41,498 bases of DNA from Trabulsiella guamensis ATCC 49490 (GCF_000734965.1 NZ_JMTB01000080.1:1-41498); one strand, 5' to 3'; positions 15,836-27,407 are shown, counted from the stretch's first letter. Program-made: numbers and translations. The notes: generated by a model from the letters alone, not told the origin.

Positions 15836-17382
15836 CAGGCTTCCTCCCCTTTCATCACAAATTCACGTGCCAGTAATCCGGTATTGGTGCTGCTGCTCGC
15901 CCAGATAACTCCCGCGTCGGTCAGCATCCGGCACTGTTGCTCCAGCGATGGCGTGTCGATGTCGGTGCCAAGTACGTAACCGAGGATCTCCAGCGGGCGT
16001 CCATCGGCTTTCGCAATGGCTTTGGCTTCTTTGATGGCATCGATCATCACGCCGACCGGATCCTCATGCGAACCGAAGCCGAGGACGAAATCCATCACGA
16101 TCACCGCTACTTCCGGATCGCGCGCTTCCTGCAACAGGCGGCTGATGCGGTTGGTCGGGTCGATCATCGGGTGTGGTTTACCGTTGGTGAAATCGTCATC
16201 ACCAAAATCCAGGAAGGTATGACCGATACTACGATTGAGATCTTTCAGTCGATAAGCCGGATCGGGGTGAATGTTGCTGTAGACCTCGGTATGTTTTTCC
16301 ATCGCCGCAAACATTGCTTCATCACACAGCGTACCGCCGCAAAAGAGACCACGAATGTACTTCTGTTGCGGGGTCAGGCGGGCGCGAACCTCGTCGATTA
16401 ATGGCAGGTTGAGCGGATGGAGATCCAGGCTTTCCTGCTTAATGCCAGTCAGCAGTACCGCTTTCAGCGCCGCTTCTTTGGTGCCGCGGGCGAACTGTAG
16501 CCCGGCTTCGTCCGCAGGCGGCGCTTCGCGACCGAGGAAACACACCACTACCGGTTTTTTGCAGGCGCGTGCGCGTTCCAGTACTTTGCGGGCTACCGCA
16601 GGCGCAGGCGGTTTAGAGATAAGCGCAATGATGTCTGTTTGCGGGTCGGCTTCCAGCATACCTATCGCGTCGAGCATCATCAGGCCGCCGATGCGCTCGC
16701 TCAGGTCGCGACCGCCGGTGCCAATCAGTTGCGAAATGCCGCCGCCGAATTCGTGGATCCGGACGCTCAGCTCCTGGCTGCCCGTGCCGGAAGCGCCAAC
16801 AATGCCGATGTTGCCGCGACGCACCGCATTACCAAAACACAGCGCCGCGCCGTTAATGATGGCGGTACCGCAGTCCGGCCCCATCATCAGTAGTCCCTTT
16901 TCATGCGCCAGCTGTTTCAGCGCCAGCTCGTCTTCCAGGGAAACGTTGTCAGAGAACAGCATCACATTGAGATCGTTTTGCAGCGCCTGGCGTGCCTCGC
17001 GGGCAGCAAACAGGCCGTTGACAGAGATCACCGCCAGGTTACTGTCAGGCAGGTTTTTTTTCGCGCTGGCGAGGGTGGCGTAGCGTGCCTCATGCTGTCC
17101 TCCCTGCTCTTTATGGGTAAACAGCTCTCCAATGGCCGCCAGTGACGCGTCGTTAGCGGCATCACTGGCGCCTTTAATGACAATCATCAGATCACCATTT
17201 TTCGCCTCTTCCAGCTCAGGCGTCAGTAAACCGAGATTTTTCAGCACGCCTTTATTCATCTCGGTCGCCATCGCGACAAATGCCTGTTCGACACCGTCGA
17301 TTTTATTGGCTCGCGTCGAAATGGACATCAGCGAGACGGAATCAAAATATGTGTTCTTTTTTATAACTACCCTGATTGACAT
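15835..17382 (-). CDS. yahF: FdrA-like protein YahF (acyl-CoA synthetase-like fold)
   Basis: A 515-residue FdrA-family protein, like E. coli YahF. It contains succinyl-CoA-synthetase-like nucleotide/CoA-binding parts: GPDCGTAIING (from about residue 173), GIVGASGTGSQE (from about 197) and GTGGRDLSE (from about 221). FdrA is a subunit of oxamate carbamoyltransferase in allantoin breakdown, where it works with YlbE and YlbF. GGAGG lies 7 bases before the ATG at 17382, supporting this start although it lies 41 bases inside the end of yahE. Translation of E, F and G is therefore likely coupled. Confidence 0.93.
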   Translation of the reverse strand: MSIRVVIKKNTYFDSVSLMSISTRANKIDGVEQAFVAMATEMNKGVLKNLGLLTPELEEAKNGDLMIVIKGASDAANDASLAAIGELFTHKEQGGQHEARYATLASAKKNLPDSNLAVISVNGLFAAREARQALQNDLNVMLFSDNVSLEDELALKQLAHEKGLLMMGPDCGTAIINGAALCFGNAVRRGNIGIVGASGTGSQELSVRIHEFGGGISQLIGTGGRDLSERIGGLMMLDAIGMLEADPQTDIIALISKPPAPAVARKVLERARACKKPVVVCFLGREAPPADEAGLQFARGTKEAALKAVLLTGIKQESLDLHPLNLPLIDEVRARLTPQQKYIRGLFCGGTLCDEAMFAAMEKHTEVYSNIHPDPAYRLKDLNRSIGHTFLDFGDDDFTNGKPHPMIDPTNRISRLLQEARDPEVAVIVMDFVLGFGSHEDPVGVMIDAIKEAKAIAKADGRPLEILGYVLGTDIDTPSLEQQCRMLTDAGVIWASSSTNTGLLAREFVMKGEEA

Positions 17383-18235
17383 AATTCCCTCCGGACTGGT
17401 GGCTCAGCGCGCAGGCATCCGCCATGCCATAAAGCATGTCGCAGCCTGAACTTGAACCGATATTTTTAATGTCGGTAATATGTTGACTCGTTAATTTTTC
17501 GGGTTCGGTAATCAGACTGGCAATAAGTCGCCCGAGACTTTCCCGATACCGCTGATGAAATGCGGCTTCCAGGGTTACCGCACTTAACAGCGTAGTATTA
17601 TTCCTGGCGTACTGAAGCGCCGATAAAAATGCCTTGCGATATTTTTCCGCCGGGTGGCCACGAATAAATAAAATAATACCGAGGCCCACCAGATAATCAT
17701 CTGCCGACGGTGTCAGGCCAATTCCAAGGCCAATAAATTCCGCGACGGCATTTTCTACATTGTTTTGCTGCACCAGCGCCTGATATAAAACCTGACGACG
17801 TTGCTGTAATACTCTGGCGATTTCCTGATAAAAAATGTTGTCGCCGCGATAGAGAAATAAGGTCTCGTTTTCCCGTAATTGCTGATGAAGCATTTCACTC
17901 CATCGCTGCCAGGGGATCTGTTGAAATTGTTCCGCGGTAAGCGCCCACTTCGTTGCCAGCCAGCGCTGGCAGGAGGAAGTGTCTATCCATTTATCCTCGC
18001 CTACCGCAATACCTGAATCACAAAACTGAACCTGTTCGCCGGGTCGGAACAGGGTGTCGCACTGCGTGAGCGCCAGCCGACAGCTGTTCGGCGCGTTGTC
18101 GCAACCGTTACTGAGTAGCGTCAGCAATTGCTGCGTTTCGGGAATAAACAGGTTCACCGCCCGGGAAAAAACCTGTTCAACCCTGCCGCTCAATCTCTGT
18201 GTGAGAAAGGCTTCATCCGCCGTTAACGCCTGCAC
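17342..18235 (-). CDS. yahE: DUF2877 protein YahE (AllH/YlbF paralogue)
   Basis: A DUF2877-family protein of 297 residues from the GTG at 18235. Conserved blocks are GLGIGLTPSADDYLVGL (family signature, about residues 170-190) and IGSSSGCDMLYGMAD near the C terminus. The relative YlbF (AllH) is part of the oxamate carbamoyltransferase system. The start is uncertain: the strong ribosome site AGAGGAGAG lies just before an in-frame ATT at 18260-18262, nine codons upstream of the GTG, while the GTG has no ribosome site of its own. From the ATT the protein has 306 residues. Its 3' end overlaps yahF by 41 bases. Confidence 0.88.
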   Translation of the reverse strand: MQALTADEAFLTQRLSGRVEQVFSRAVNLFIPETQQLLTLLSNGCDNAPNSCRLALTQCDTLFRPGEQVQFCDSGIAVGEDKWIDTSSCQRWLATKWALTAEQFQQIPWQRWSEMLHQQLRENETLFLYRGDNIFYQEIARVLQQRRQVLYQALVQQNNVENAVAEFIGLGIGLTPSADDYLVGLGIILFIRGHPAEKYRKAFLSALQYARNNTTLLSAVTLEAAFHQRYRESLGRLIASLITEPEKLTSQHITDIKNIGSSSGCDMLYGMADACALSHQSGGNYVNQGSYKKEHIF

Positions 18236-18274
18236 GCACTGCCGTAATGGCGTGGCGATAATGGCTCTCCTCTG

Positions 18275-18880
18275 TCAGGCACCCGCGGCAATCAGCAGTT
18301 CGGCAATGGCGTGATAACCTTTCTCCCGCGCCAGCGTCAGCGGCGTCTTGCCGTATTTATCGGTCATGTGTGGGTTTGCGCCATGATCAAGCAGCAGCCT
18401 GACGATCTCCTGCTGTTTTTCACCGCCATCGTTCAACACAATGGCTTCCAGTAGCGGCGTCCAGCCCACAAAATTGGTGTGGTTGTAATTAATTTCCGTA
18501 CGGGTCAATAATTCACGGACAATCTCAACGTGCCCTTTTTCGCTGGCCGGCGTAATTCCCACCCCGCCAAAACGTGTCAGACGATTAAGATCGGGATTCG
18601 CTGGCAGAACAATGCGCAGCAGCGTTAAATCGTTATTCAGGCAGCTGATCAGGAAGGGGTTAAAACAGGTCTGGTCCTGTTTGTTAATATCCGCACCAGC
18701 CTCAATTAACAAAGAAACACAATCGTAATGTTTATTCAGGCTGGCAATAATAATGGCAGTACGCCCCTGACGGTTTGTCGCATTTATATCAACATTTTTC
18801 GCGAGACAGGATTTTAATGCTTCGGCATTTCCCTGTTCCGCTGCATGCAGAAATTCTGCAATAAGTTCTTTCTCAGACAT
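18275..18880 (-). CDS. yahD: Ankyrin-repeat protein YahD
   Basis: A 201-residue protein made of ankyrin repeats, recognisable as NRQGRTAIIIASLNKHY (about 37-53), GADINKQD, EKGHVEIVRELL, GWTPLLEAI and KYGKTPLTLAREKG. It matches E. coli YahD. It likely acts by protein-protein contact; its partner is unknown. The frame is open 14 codons further upstream, but AAGGAAT directly precedes the ATG at 18880 and gives the family length. It is first in the yah operon and divergent from the LysR gene yahB; yahE begins within about 15-42 bases of its stop. Confidence 0.93.
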   Translation of the reverse strand: MSEKELIAEFLHAAEQGNAEALKSCLAKNVDINATNRQGRTAIIIASLNKHYDCVSLLIEAGADINKQDQTCFNPFLISCLNNDLTLLRIVLPANPDLNRLTRFGGVGITPASEKGHVEIVRELLTRTEINYNHTNFVGWTPLLEAIVLNDGGEKQQEIVRLLLDHGANPHMTDKYGKTPLTLAREKGYHAIAELLIAAGA

Positions 18881-19275
18881 ATTCCTTACTCCGGCAATTT
18901 CTGTTGTGTCCTGATTTTCCATTTACCTGAGAATAGCAACAGCGCATCAATAAAAACATCCGCTTAAATTTCATTCATCGTAAGCGCAACGATTATTGAA
19001 AAGTATTTAACAATGAAAGCAAAACGTGCGGTAGTGCAATCTTTTTCTTAGGGTAAACACGGTTTTTGGCACTAACCGCGGCTGCTGAAAAACCTTTACT
19101 ATGCCGCGCAGCTTGCGGCCCGCCATGAAAGTTCAGAAGTGTGATTGTCTTCAAATCAAATGTAATCGCAGTGTTAAATTCTGTTCAAAACTGATTGCCC
19201 GCCATCAGGATTACAAATACATTCAACAATCGGGCCGTGGCAGACTGTGTGCCTTATGATCAGGGAGCGTGTTGC
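18881..19275. other. Divergent yahD-yahB intergenic region
   Basis: About 395 bases without a supportable gene. It is AT-rich near 18925-19060 and holds a small stem GCCGC/GCGGC at 19103-19107 and 19115-19119. A LysR regulator normally binds between itself and its divergent target, so YahB sites are expected here, but I could not pick a convincing T-N11-A repeat. Confidence 0.4.
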
Positions 19276-20208
19276 ATGAATTCAATATTTACCGAGGAAA
19301 ATCTGCTGGCGTTCACCACCGCCGCACGTTATAGCAGTTTCAGCAAAGCCGCTGAAGAGCTTGGTTTGACTACCTCCGCCATCAGCTACACCATCAAGCG
19401 GATGGAGACCGGTCTCGACGTGGTGCTGTTCACGCGCAACACCCGCAGTATTGAGTTGACCGAATCCGGCTTCTACTTCTTTCGCAAAGCCACCGACCTG
19501 CTGAATGATTTTCACGCCATCAAACGCAGCATTGATACCATCGCGCAGGGCATCGAAGCGCGGGTGCGCATCTGCATCAATCAACTGTTGTATACGCCAC
19601 GTCACACCGCACGCTTGTTACAGGTGCTGAAAAAACAGTTCCCGACCTGCCAGATCACAGTGACCACCGAGGTGTATAACGGCGTCTGGGATTCAATCAT
19701 CAACAACCAGGCCAATATCGCCATCGGTGCGCCGGATACACTGCTCGACGGCGGCGGCATTGATTACACCGAGATAGGCGCGATCCGCTGGGTGTTCGCT
19801 TTCCCGCCGGATCACCCGCTGGCATTTTTGCCGGAGCCGATTTCGGAAAGCCAGTTGCGCCTTTACCCCAACATCATGGTGGAAGACACCGCGCATACCA
19901 TTAACAAAAAAGTGGGCTGGCTTCTGCACGGGCAGGAAGCGATTCTTGTGCCTGACTTCAACACCAAATGCCAGTGCCAGATCCTCGGCGAAGGCATCGG
20001 TTTTCTGCCTGATTACCTGGTGCGGGAAGCGATGGAAGACGGTCTGCTGGTTGTCCGCCAGATCCACAATCCGCGCCAGGACTCACGCATGTTGCTGGCA
20101 ACGCAGCATTCCGCCACCGGACAGGTCACCCAATGGATCAAAAAAGAGTTTAGTCCTGGCGGGGTACTCACCGGCATTTATCAGGATTTACTGCATCGGG
20201 AAGCCTAA
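19276..20208 (+). CDS. yahB: LysR-family transcriptional regulator YahB
   Basis: A 310-residue LysR-type regulator. The N-terminal winged helix includes FTTAARYSSFSKAAEELGLTTSAISYTIKRME (about 13-44), followed by a periplasmic-binding-protein-like effector domain. It matches E. coli YahB closely. The open frame begins earlier (19195), but AGGGAG at 19262-19267 precedes the ATG at 19276 and the family length fits. It is divergent from yahD-J and is the obvious candidate regulator of that operon; its effector is unknown. Confidence 0.93.
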   Translation: MNSIFTEENLLAFTTAARYSSFSKAAEELGLTTSAISYTIKRMETGLDVVLFTRNTRSIELTESGFYFFRKATDLLNDFHAIKRSIDTIAQGIEARVRICINQLLYTPRHTARLLQVLKKQFPTCQITVTTEVYNGVWDSIINNQANIAIGAPDTLLDGGGIDYTEIGAIRWVFAFPPDHPLAFLPEPISESQLRLYPNIMVEDTAHTINKKVGWLLHGQEAILVPDFNTKCQCQILGEGIGFLPDYLVREAMEDGLLVVRQIHNPRQDSRMLLATQHSATGQVTQWIKKEFSPGGVLTGIYQDLLHREA

Positions 20209-20234
20209 ATTCCGTTGGTCATTTTTGATTTTTT

Positions 20235-20254
20235 AATTTAGTATTTACTAAATT
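20235..20254. promoter_or_regulatory. YgaV operator (perfect inverted repeat)
   Basis: AATTTAGTATTTACTAAATT is an inverted repeat with 9-base arms and a 2-base centre, 20 bases before ygaV. A weaker related pair, TTTAG (20253-20257) and CTAAA (20264-20268), follows and runs close to the start codon. YgaV is an autorepressor in E. coli, so these are its likely sites. Confidence 0.75.
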
Positions 20255-20273
20255 TAGAAAACACTAAACAAAA

Positions 20274-20573
20274 ATGACTGATCTCGAACAACTTCAACAG
20301 AGCGCCGATCAGGCCGCAGCAATGCTGAAAGCGATGAGCCATCCCGGTCGCCTTCTCATTCTGTGCATGCTGAGCGGCTCGCCAGGTACGACTGCTGGCG
20401 AACTGGCGCATGTTACCGGGCTGAGCCCTTCTGCCACTTCCCAACACCTCGCCAGAATGCGTGACGAAGGGCTGATTGACTGCGAACGCAACGCGCAGCG
20501 TCAGCATTACTTCATCAGGCATCCGGCGGTGATTCAAATTATCAGCACATTGAAAGCCATCTGGTGCCCGTAA
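20274..20573 (+). CDS. ygaV: ArsR-family repressor YgaV
   Basis: A 99-residue ArsR-type winged-helix repressor matching E. coli YgaV. AMSHPGRLLILCML (about 19-32) and ATSQHLARMRDEGLID (about 60-75) form the DNA-binding core. E. coli YgaV autoregulates the ygaVP operon and has been linked to tributyltin and reactive sulfur responses. No clear ribosome-binding site precedes the ATG; the sequence is A-rich. ygaP follows after 9 bases. Confidence 0.93.
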   Translation: MTDLEQLQQSADQAAAMLKAMSHPGRLLILCMLSGSPGTTAGELAHVTGLSPSATSQHLARMRDEGLIDCERNAQRQHYFIRHPAVIQIISTLKAIWCP

Positions 20574-20582
20574 GGAGACGAT

Positions 20583-21110
20583 ATGACCTGTATCACACTG
20601 AGCCCGCGCGATGCCGAAACCCGCATCCGCCAGGGCGCACAACTGATTGATATTCGCGAAGCCGATGAATATGCCCGCGAGCATATTGCGCAGGCGCGAC
20701 TGTTCCCCCTCAGCGCCATTGAGAAAGGCGAACGTCTGCCGTTACAGGCCACTGATGAGGTAATTTTTCATTGCCAGGCCGGAAAACGGTCGTCGGATAA
20801 CGCGGCAAAACTCGTCGCTGCCGCTGCTCCGGGTCAGGTCTGGCTGATGGAAGGCGGTATTGATGCATGGAAGCAGGCCGGACTGCCGACGGTGGAAGAT
20901 AAATCGCAGCCGCTGCCACTGATGCGTCAGGTGCAGATCGCGGCAGGAATTTTAATCCTCTGTGGCGTGATCCTCGGCTACACCGTTGCGCAAGGCTTTT
21001 TCCTGTTAAGCGGATTTGTGGGAGCCGGATTATTACTGGCAGGGATGAGTGGATTTTGCGGAATGGCGCGACTGCTGGCGGTCATGCCATGGAATCGCCG
21101 ATCCTCGTAA
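20583..21110 (+). CDS. ygaP: Membrane-bound rhodanese YgaP
   Basis: A 175-residue protein with an N-terminal rhodanese domain ([10 protein letters not shown], then the active-site loop HCQAGKRS with catalytic Cys near residue 63) and two C-terminal membrane helices (about 117-160). YgaP transfers sulfane sulfur at the inner membrane. It is co-transcribed with ygaV, whose product is thought to sense sulfur species. The ribosome site AAGGAG precedes the ATG. Confidence 0.94.
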   Translation: MTCITLSPRDAETRIRQGAQLIDIREADEYAREHIAQARLFPLSAIEKGERLPLQATDEVIFHCQAGKRSSDNAAKLVAAAAPGQVWLMEGGIDAWKQAGLPTVEDKSQPLPLMRQVQIAAGILILCGVILGYTVAQGFFLLSGFVGAGLLLAGMSGFCGMARLLAVMPWNRRSS

Positions 21111-21144
21111 TCAGAATTTATTAACAACTCACGTTAATCAATAG

Positions 21145-21177
21145 TCCAAAATAAGGCGGTGAGGCGCCCTCACCGCC
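21145..21177 (-). terminator. Terminator downstream of stpA
   Basis: A 10-base-pair stem (GGCGGTGAGG at 21155-21164 with CCTCACCGCC at 21168-21177) and 3-base loop. On the minus strand it is followed by TTATTTT. It lies 6 bases past the stpA stop and also faces ygaP. Confidence 0.8.
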
Positions 21178-21182
21178 ACAGA

Positions 21183-21584
21183 TTAAATCAGAAAGTCATC
21201 CAGTGATTTACCCTCTGCCAGCGCCTGGGCAATCGGTTTCGGTGTTCTTCCCTGACCCGTCCAGGTTTTCTCTTCACCGTTAATATCGGTAAAGCGATAT
21301 TTCGCCGGACGCGCTTTACGTTTCGCCGGGCCTTGTAAAGACGCGCTCTTACTCTGCAATAATTCTTCCGGCGAAAGGCCATCGGCTTTGATAAGTTCAA
21401 GCCAGGCATTGATTTTTTCCTGCTGCTGCACGCGCTCCTGACGCATTTCCTGCTCATCCGCACGTTTTTCTTCAGTCACGATCCTGAGCTTTTCCAGCAT
21501 ATCTTCAAGAACGTCAATGGAGAACTCCCGCGCCATCGCACGCAAGCTACGAATATTATTCAATTTTTGTAACGTTAAAGACAT
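21183..21584 (-). CDS. stpA: H-NS-like nucleoid protein StpA
   Basis: A 133-residue H-NS paralogue. The N terminus (LNNIRSLRAMAREFSIDVLEDMLEK) forms the coiled-coil oligomer domain; a charged linker follows; the C-terminal DNA-binding domain has TWTGQGRTPKPIAQALAEG (about 109-127) and ends DDFLI. StpA compacts and silences AT-rich DNA and is an RNA chaperone. It is a single gene between ygaP and a long AT-rich gap. Confidence 0.96.
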   Translation of the reverse strand: MSLTLQKLNNIRSLRAMAREFSIDVLEDMLEKLRIVTEEKRADEQEMRQERVQQQEKINAWLELIKADGLSPEELLQSKSASLQGPAKRKARPAKYRFTDINGEEKTWTGQGRTPKPIAQALAEGKSLDDFLI

Positions 21585-22060
21585 ATATATTCCAGACCTT
21601 TATTTAAAACACGATATAACACACTGCGCAGTGTAGCTTAATATAATCACCAGTGTTTTGAAACTAATATTTATGTTGCCCTGGTTTAATTATTAGCACC
21701 CATATTAATGTTTTAATGATTCATTATTGTGCCGATATTGTTGGCAGTCCTTAATAAGACGGCGGAAAGCGGTCATGAATGTACTTGTATTTTGAGACGA
21801 TATATCAGTCACAAATCAAAAACCTAACCCATTGAAATAAAAAGAGATACGTAACAATAAGCAATTAAAATAGTAAAAAATGAAAAAAAATGCCGATCGC
21901 AGAGCATTTTATTGACAAAACGCCTCTAAATAAAAATTTAACACTAGTTGTTACTTTTTATCCAGTTTCATATTCTATAAACACCTGAATCAGCCAACCA
22001 ATCACGCTGCAAGACAGGACATTTTCTGGTATTTACGACTTACTTTTGAGGAGCAAATCA
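21585..22060. other. AT-rich stpA-alaE intergenic region
   Basis: About 475 bases with no supportable gene, noticeably AT-rich with many A and T runs, suiting H-NS/StpA binding and stpA autoregulation. TTGACA occurs at 21912-21917, but no well-spaced -10 follows. A weak stem AAAATGC/GCATTTT lies at 21887-21910. An undetected small RNA cannot be excluded. Confidence 0.45.
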
Positions 22061-22510
22061 ATGTTCTCTGCGCAGTCCCGTCTGCGTCATGCAGCAGCAG
22101 ATACCTTCGCTATGGTGGTCTACTGTTCCGTCGTGAACATGCTGATTGAAGTTTTTCTCTCCGGAATGACGTTCGAGCAATCGCTGTCATCGCGACTGGT
22201 GGCGATTCCGGTCAATATTCTTATTGCATGGCCATACGGAATGTATCGCGATGTGATTATGCGTCAGGCAAAACGCCTGAGCCCGGCAGGCTGGATGAAA
22301 AATCTGGCGGATGTCCTCGCGTATGTGACATTCCAGTCGCCAGTATATGTCGCAATTCTGCTGACAGTAGGCGCTGACTGGCACCAGATTGTCGCTGCGG
22401 TGAGTTCGAATATTGTCATTTCGATGTTGATGGGCGCCGCTTACGGCTACTTCCTTGATTATTGCCGCCGCTTGTTCCGGGTCGGCAATTATTATCAGGC
22501 CAAAGCCTGA
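22061..22510 (+). CDS. alaE: L-alanine exporter AlaE
   Basis: A 149-residue inner-membrane protein with four hydrophobic segments, nearly identical to E. coli AlaE (YgaW), which exports L-alanine. Conserved parts include [28 protein letters not shown] and [17 protein letters not shown] lies 7 bases before the ATG at 22061; an in-frame start 15 bases earlier lacks such a site. A terminator follows the stop. Confidence 0.96.
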   Translation: MFSAQSRLRHAAADTFAMVVYCSVVNMLIEVFLSGMTFEQSLSSRLVAIPVNILIAWPYGMYRDVIMRQAKRLSPAGWMKNLADVLAYVTFQSPVYVAILLTVGADWHQIVAAVSSNIVISMLMGAAYGYFLDYCRRLFRVGNYYQAKA

Positions 22511-22517
22511 TATTCAG

Positions 22518-22545
22518 CGACTGGCATAACGCCAGTCGTTTTTTT
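22518..22545 (+). terminator. Terminator of alaE
   Basis: CGACTGGC, loop ATAAC, GCCAGTCG, then seven T residues. The stem is 8 perfect base pairs starting 8 bases past the alaE stop. Its T run touches the stop codon of the facing ygaC. Confidence 0.93.
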
Positions 22546-22891
22546 AATTGACGGCGTCACCAAATAATCCGTTTAAAAAGCGCTCCAGCGCGATCCGCGA
22601 ACTGAAACCATGAGGGATACCGTAATGCTCTCGCGCATCACCCGCCAGATAGAGGGGGAATTGCTGGTAATGATCGCAGGTTTTAATTTCCGACGCAGGT
22701 TCCGCCAGCAGGTTACTGCGCTCTTTAAGCGCCGGGTGGATGATTAATGCCGTACGCCCCATACGAGCTTCACGATTGACGTAGACATAATTCTCACCAC
22801 GGCGATATCCGTACGTTTTTTGGGTTACGCTATCCATCGTAAATCCCACTTTTTCCAGAACGCGCGCCACCTCATCGGGTCGTAAATACAT
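22544..22891 (-). CDS. ygaC: DUF2002 family protein YgaC
   Basis: A 115-residue cytoplasmic protein matching E. coli YgaC ([38 protein letters not shown]). It has no membrane segment and no recognised catalytic motif, and its function is unknown. E. coli ygaC is Fur-repressed, but I could not see a convincing Fur box here. It is divergent from ygaM. Confidence 0.93.
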   Translation of the reverse strand: MYLRPDEVARVLEKVGFTMDSVTQKTYGYRRGENYVYVNREARMGRTALIIHPALKERSNLLAEPASEIKTCDHYQQFPLYLAGDAREHYGIPHGFSSRIALERFLNGLFGDAVN

Positions 22892-23015
22892 AAAAATTCC
22901 TCGTTATCTTTTACTGCATCGCTACCTTATCGTATTCATCAATAGCATCGCTTTCAGAAAATTCCACAAAGGGACGAATAAGGCGTGATTTATCTCAGAG
23001 GATGAAAAATCTGTT

Positions 23016-23022
23016 CTACACT
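23016..23022 (+). promoter_or_regulatory. Likely sigma-S type -10 element for ygaM
   Basis: CTACACT, 32 bases before the ygaM ATG, is the RpoS-preferred extended -10 form. DUF883 genes are commonly stationary-phase induced. No clear -35 is visible, which is usual for such promoters. Confidence 0.5.
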
Positions 23023-23053
23023 TTACTTCACCGCGAAAACGAAGGAGGGTCAC

Positions 23054-23380
23054 ATGTTTAACCGACCAAACAGAAACGACGTGAATGACGGTGTGCAGGA
23101 TATTCAGAATGATGTCAGTCAACTGGCCGACTCGCTGGAGGCCGTGCTGAAATCCTGGGGCAGCGATGCCAAAGACGAAGCCGACGCCGCGCGTCGCAAG
23201 GCGCAGTCGCTATTACGTGAAACCCGCGCAAGAATGCATGGCCGGACCGTAGCACACCAGGCGGCCCGCGATGCTGCGGATTGCGCTTATACCTTCGTAC
23301 GCGAACGTCCCTGGCAGAGTGCCGGCGCGGCCGCCGCTGTCGGTATTTTTATTGGCGCTTTACTGAGTTTGCGTCGATAA
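23054..23380 (+). CDS. ygaM: DUF883 (ElaB/YqjD-like) membrane-anchored protein YgaM
   Basis: A 108-residue protein matching E. coli YgaM. A long charged helical region (DVQLADSLEAVLKSW type, about 10-75) is followed by a C-terminal glycine-rich membrane anchor (AGAAAAVGIFIGALLSL, about 89-106). Relatives YqjD and ElaB tether ribosomes to the membrane in stationary phase; the role of YgaM is inferred from them. GAGGG precedes the ATG. Confidence 0.93.
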   Translation: MFNRPNRNDVNDGVQDIQNDVSQLADSLEAVLKSWGSDAKDEADAARRKAQSLLRETRARMHGRTVAHQAARDAADCAYTFVRERPWQSAGAAAAVGIFIGALLSLRR

Positions 23381-23415
23381 TCATACTGTCAGTGATGAAA
23401 ATAAATACGCGTCCA

Positions 23416-23452
23416 CCCCTGTTGGCTCCGGCCCGCAGGGGTTTTTATTTTT
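23416..23452 (+). terminator. Terminator of ygaM
   Basis: CCCCTG (23416-23421) pairs with CAGGGG (23436-23441), closed further by a GT pair, with a 14-base GC-rich loop. TTTTTATTTTT follows. It lies about 35 bases past the ygaM stop. Confidence 0.8.
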
Positions 23453-23542
23453 AACCCCCCCGCCAACGCTATGCCACTGTAATATTGGGATAAAACCCCC
23501 TTCCCCCGCTACGTTCATCAACAGAGGTTTTTTAACCTAAAA

Positions 23543-23558
23543 ATACTATATATTGTAT
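23543..23558 (+). promoter_or_regulatory. NrdR box of the nrdHIEF operon
   Basis: ATACTATATATTGTAT closely follows the NrdR-box pattern ACACWATATATWGTGT. NrdR boxes come in pairs; a degenerate partner (9 of 16) may lie at 23576-23591, about three helix turns away. The site is about 110 bases upstream of nrdH, where the ATP/dATP-sensing repressor NrdR binds in relatives. Confidence 0.75.
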
Positions 23559-23664
23559 GGTTGAAGTTTAATTCAACTACATCTAGTATTTCATTTGTAG
23601 TTACCACACCAGAACCGACGCTCAGCTTTGCGCCGCTTTGTCATTTTAAACGGAAATACGAATC

Positions 23665-23910
23665 ATGCGCATTACTATTTACACTCGAAATGATTGTGTA
23701 CAGTGCCACGCCACGAAACGGGCGATGGAAAGCCGTGGGTTTGAATTTGAGATGGTTAACGTCGACCTGCATCCCGAAGCGGCGGATACGCTGCGCTCGC
23801 AGGGTTTCCGCCAGTTACCGGTTGTAGTGGCGGGTGAGACAAGCTGGTCCGGTTTTCGCCCGGACATGATTAATCGTCTGCGTCCGGATGCCATTGCGGC
23901 CAGCGCATGA
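23665..23910 (+). CDS. nrdH: Glutaredoxin-like electron donor NrdH
   Basis: An 81-residue thioredoxin-fold protein with the redox motif CVQC (Cys11, Cys14) and the substrate-side segment WSGFRPD (about 61-67). It reduces the class Ib ribonucleotide reductase NrdE and is itself reduced by thioredoxin reductase. It is first in nrdHIEF and overlaps nrdI by 4 bases (ATGA). Confidence 0.96.
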   Translation: MRITIYTRNDCVQCHATKRAMESRGFEFEMVNVDLHPEAADTLRSQGFRQLPVVVAGETSWSGFRPDMINRLRPDAIAASA

Positions 23911-24289
23911 GCAATCTCGTCTTCTTCTCCAGCAGCTCCGAAAACACGCTGCGCTTTATTGAGCGGCTGGGGTTGCCTGCGGTGCGGATCCCGCTCAATG
24001 AGCGCGACCGCATTCAGGTGAACGAGCCGTACATTCTGGTCGTCCCCAGTTATGGCGGCGGCGGAACCGCTGGCGCCGTACCCCGTCAGGTGATCCGCTT
24101 TTTAAACGATCCCCATAATCGGGCGTTGATCCGTGGGGTTATAGCATCGGGAAACCGTAATTTTGGCGAGGCGTTTGCCCGCGCCGGTGATGTTATCGCG
24201 CAAAAATGCGGCGTGCCATACCTGTGGCGCTTTGAGCTGATGGGCACCCAATATGATATTGACAGCGTTCGAAAAGGAGTGAGCGAATT

Positions 24290-24317
<28 letters not shown>
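23907..24317 (+). CDS. nrdI: Flavodoxin-like protein NrdI
   Basis: A 136-residue flavodoxin-like FMN protein. [16 protein letters not shown] (about 5-20) binds the phosphate, [19 protein letters not shown] is near the flavin, and [15 protein letters not shown] follows. NrdI supplies the oxidant that assembles the dimanganese-tyrosyl radical cofactor of NrdF. It lies between nrdH (4-base overlap) and nrdE (28-base overlap). Confidence 0.96.

Positions 24318-27407
<3,090 letters not shown>

Noticed and set aside
16355-17083. A 242-codon plus-strand frame inside yahF
   Set aside because: yahF is well supported by homology; this frame is Ser/Pro/Arg-rich and has no ribosome site or domain.
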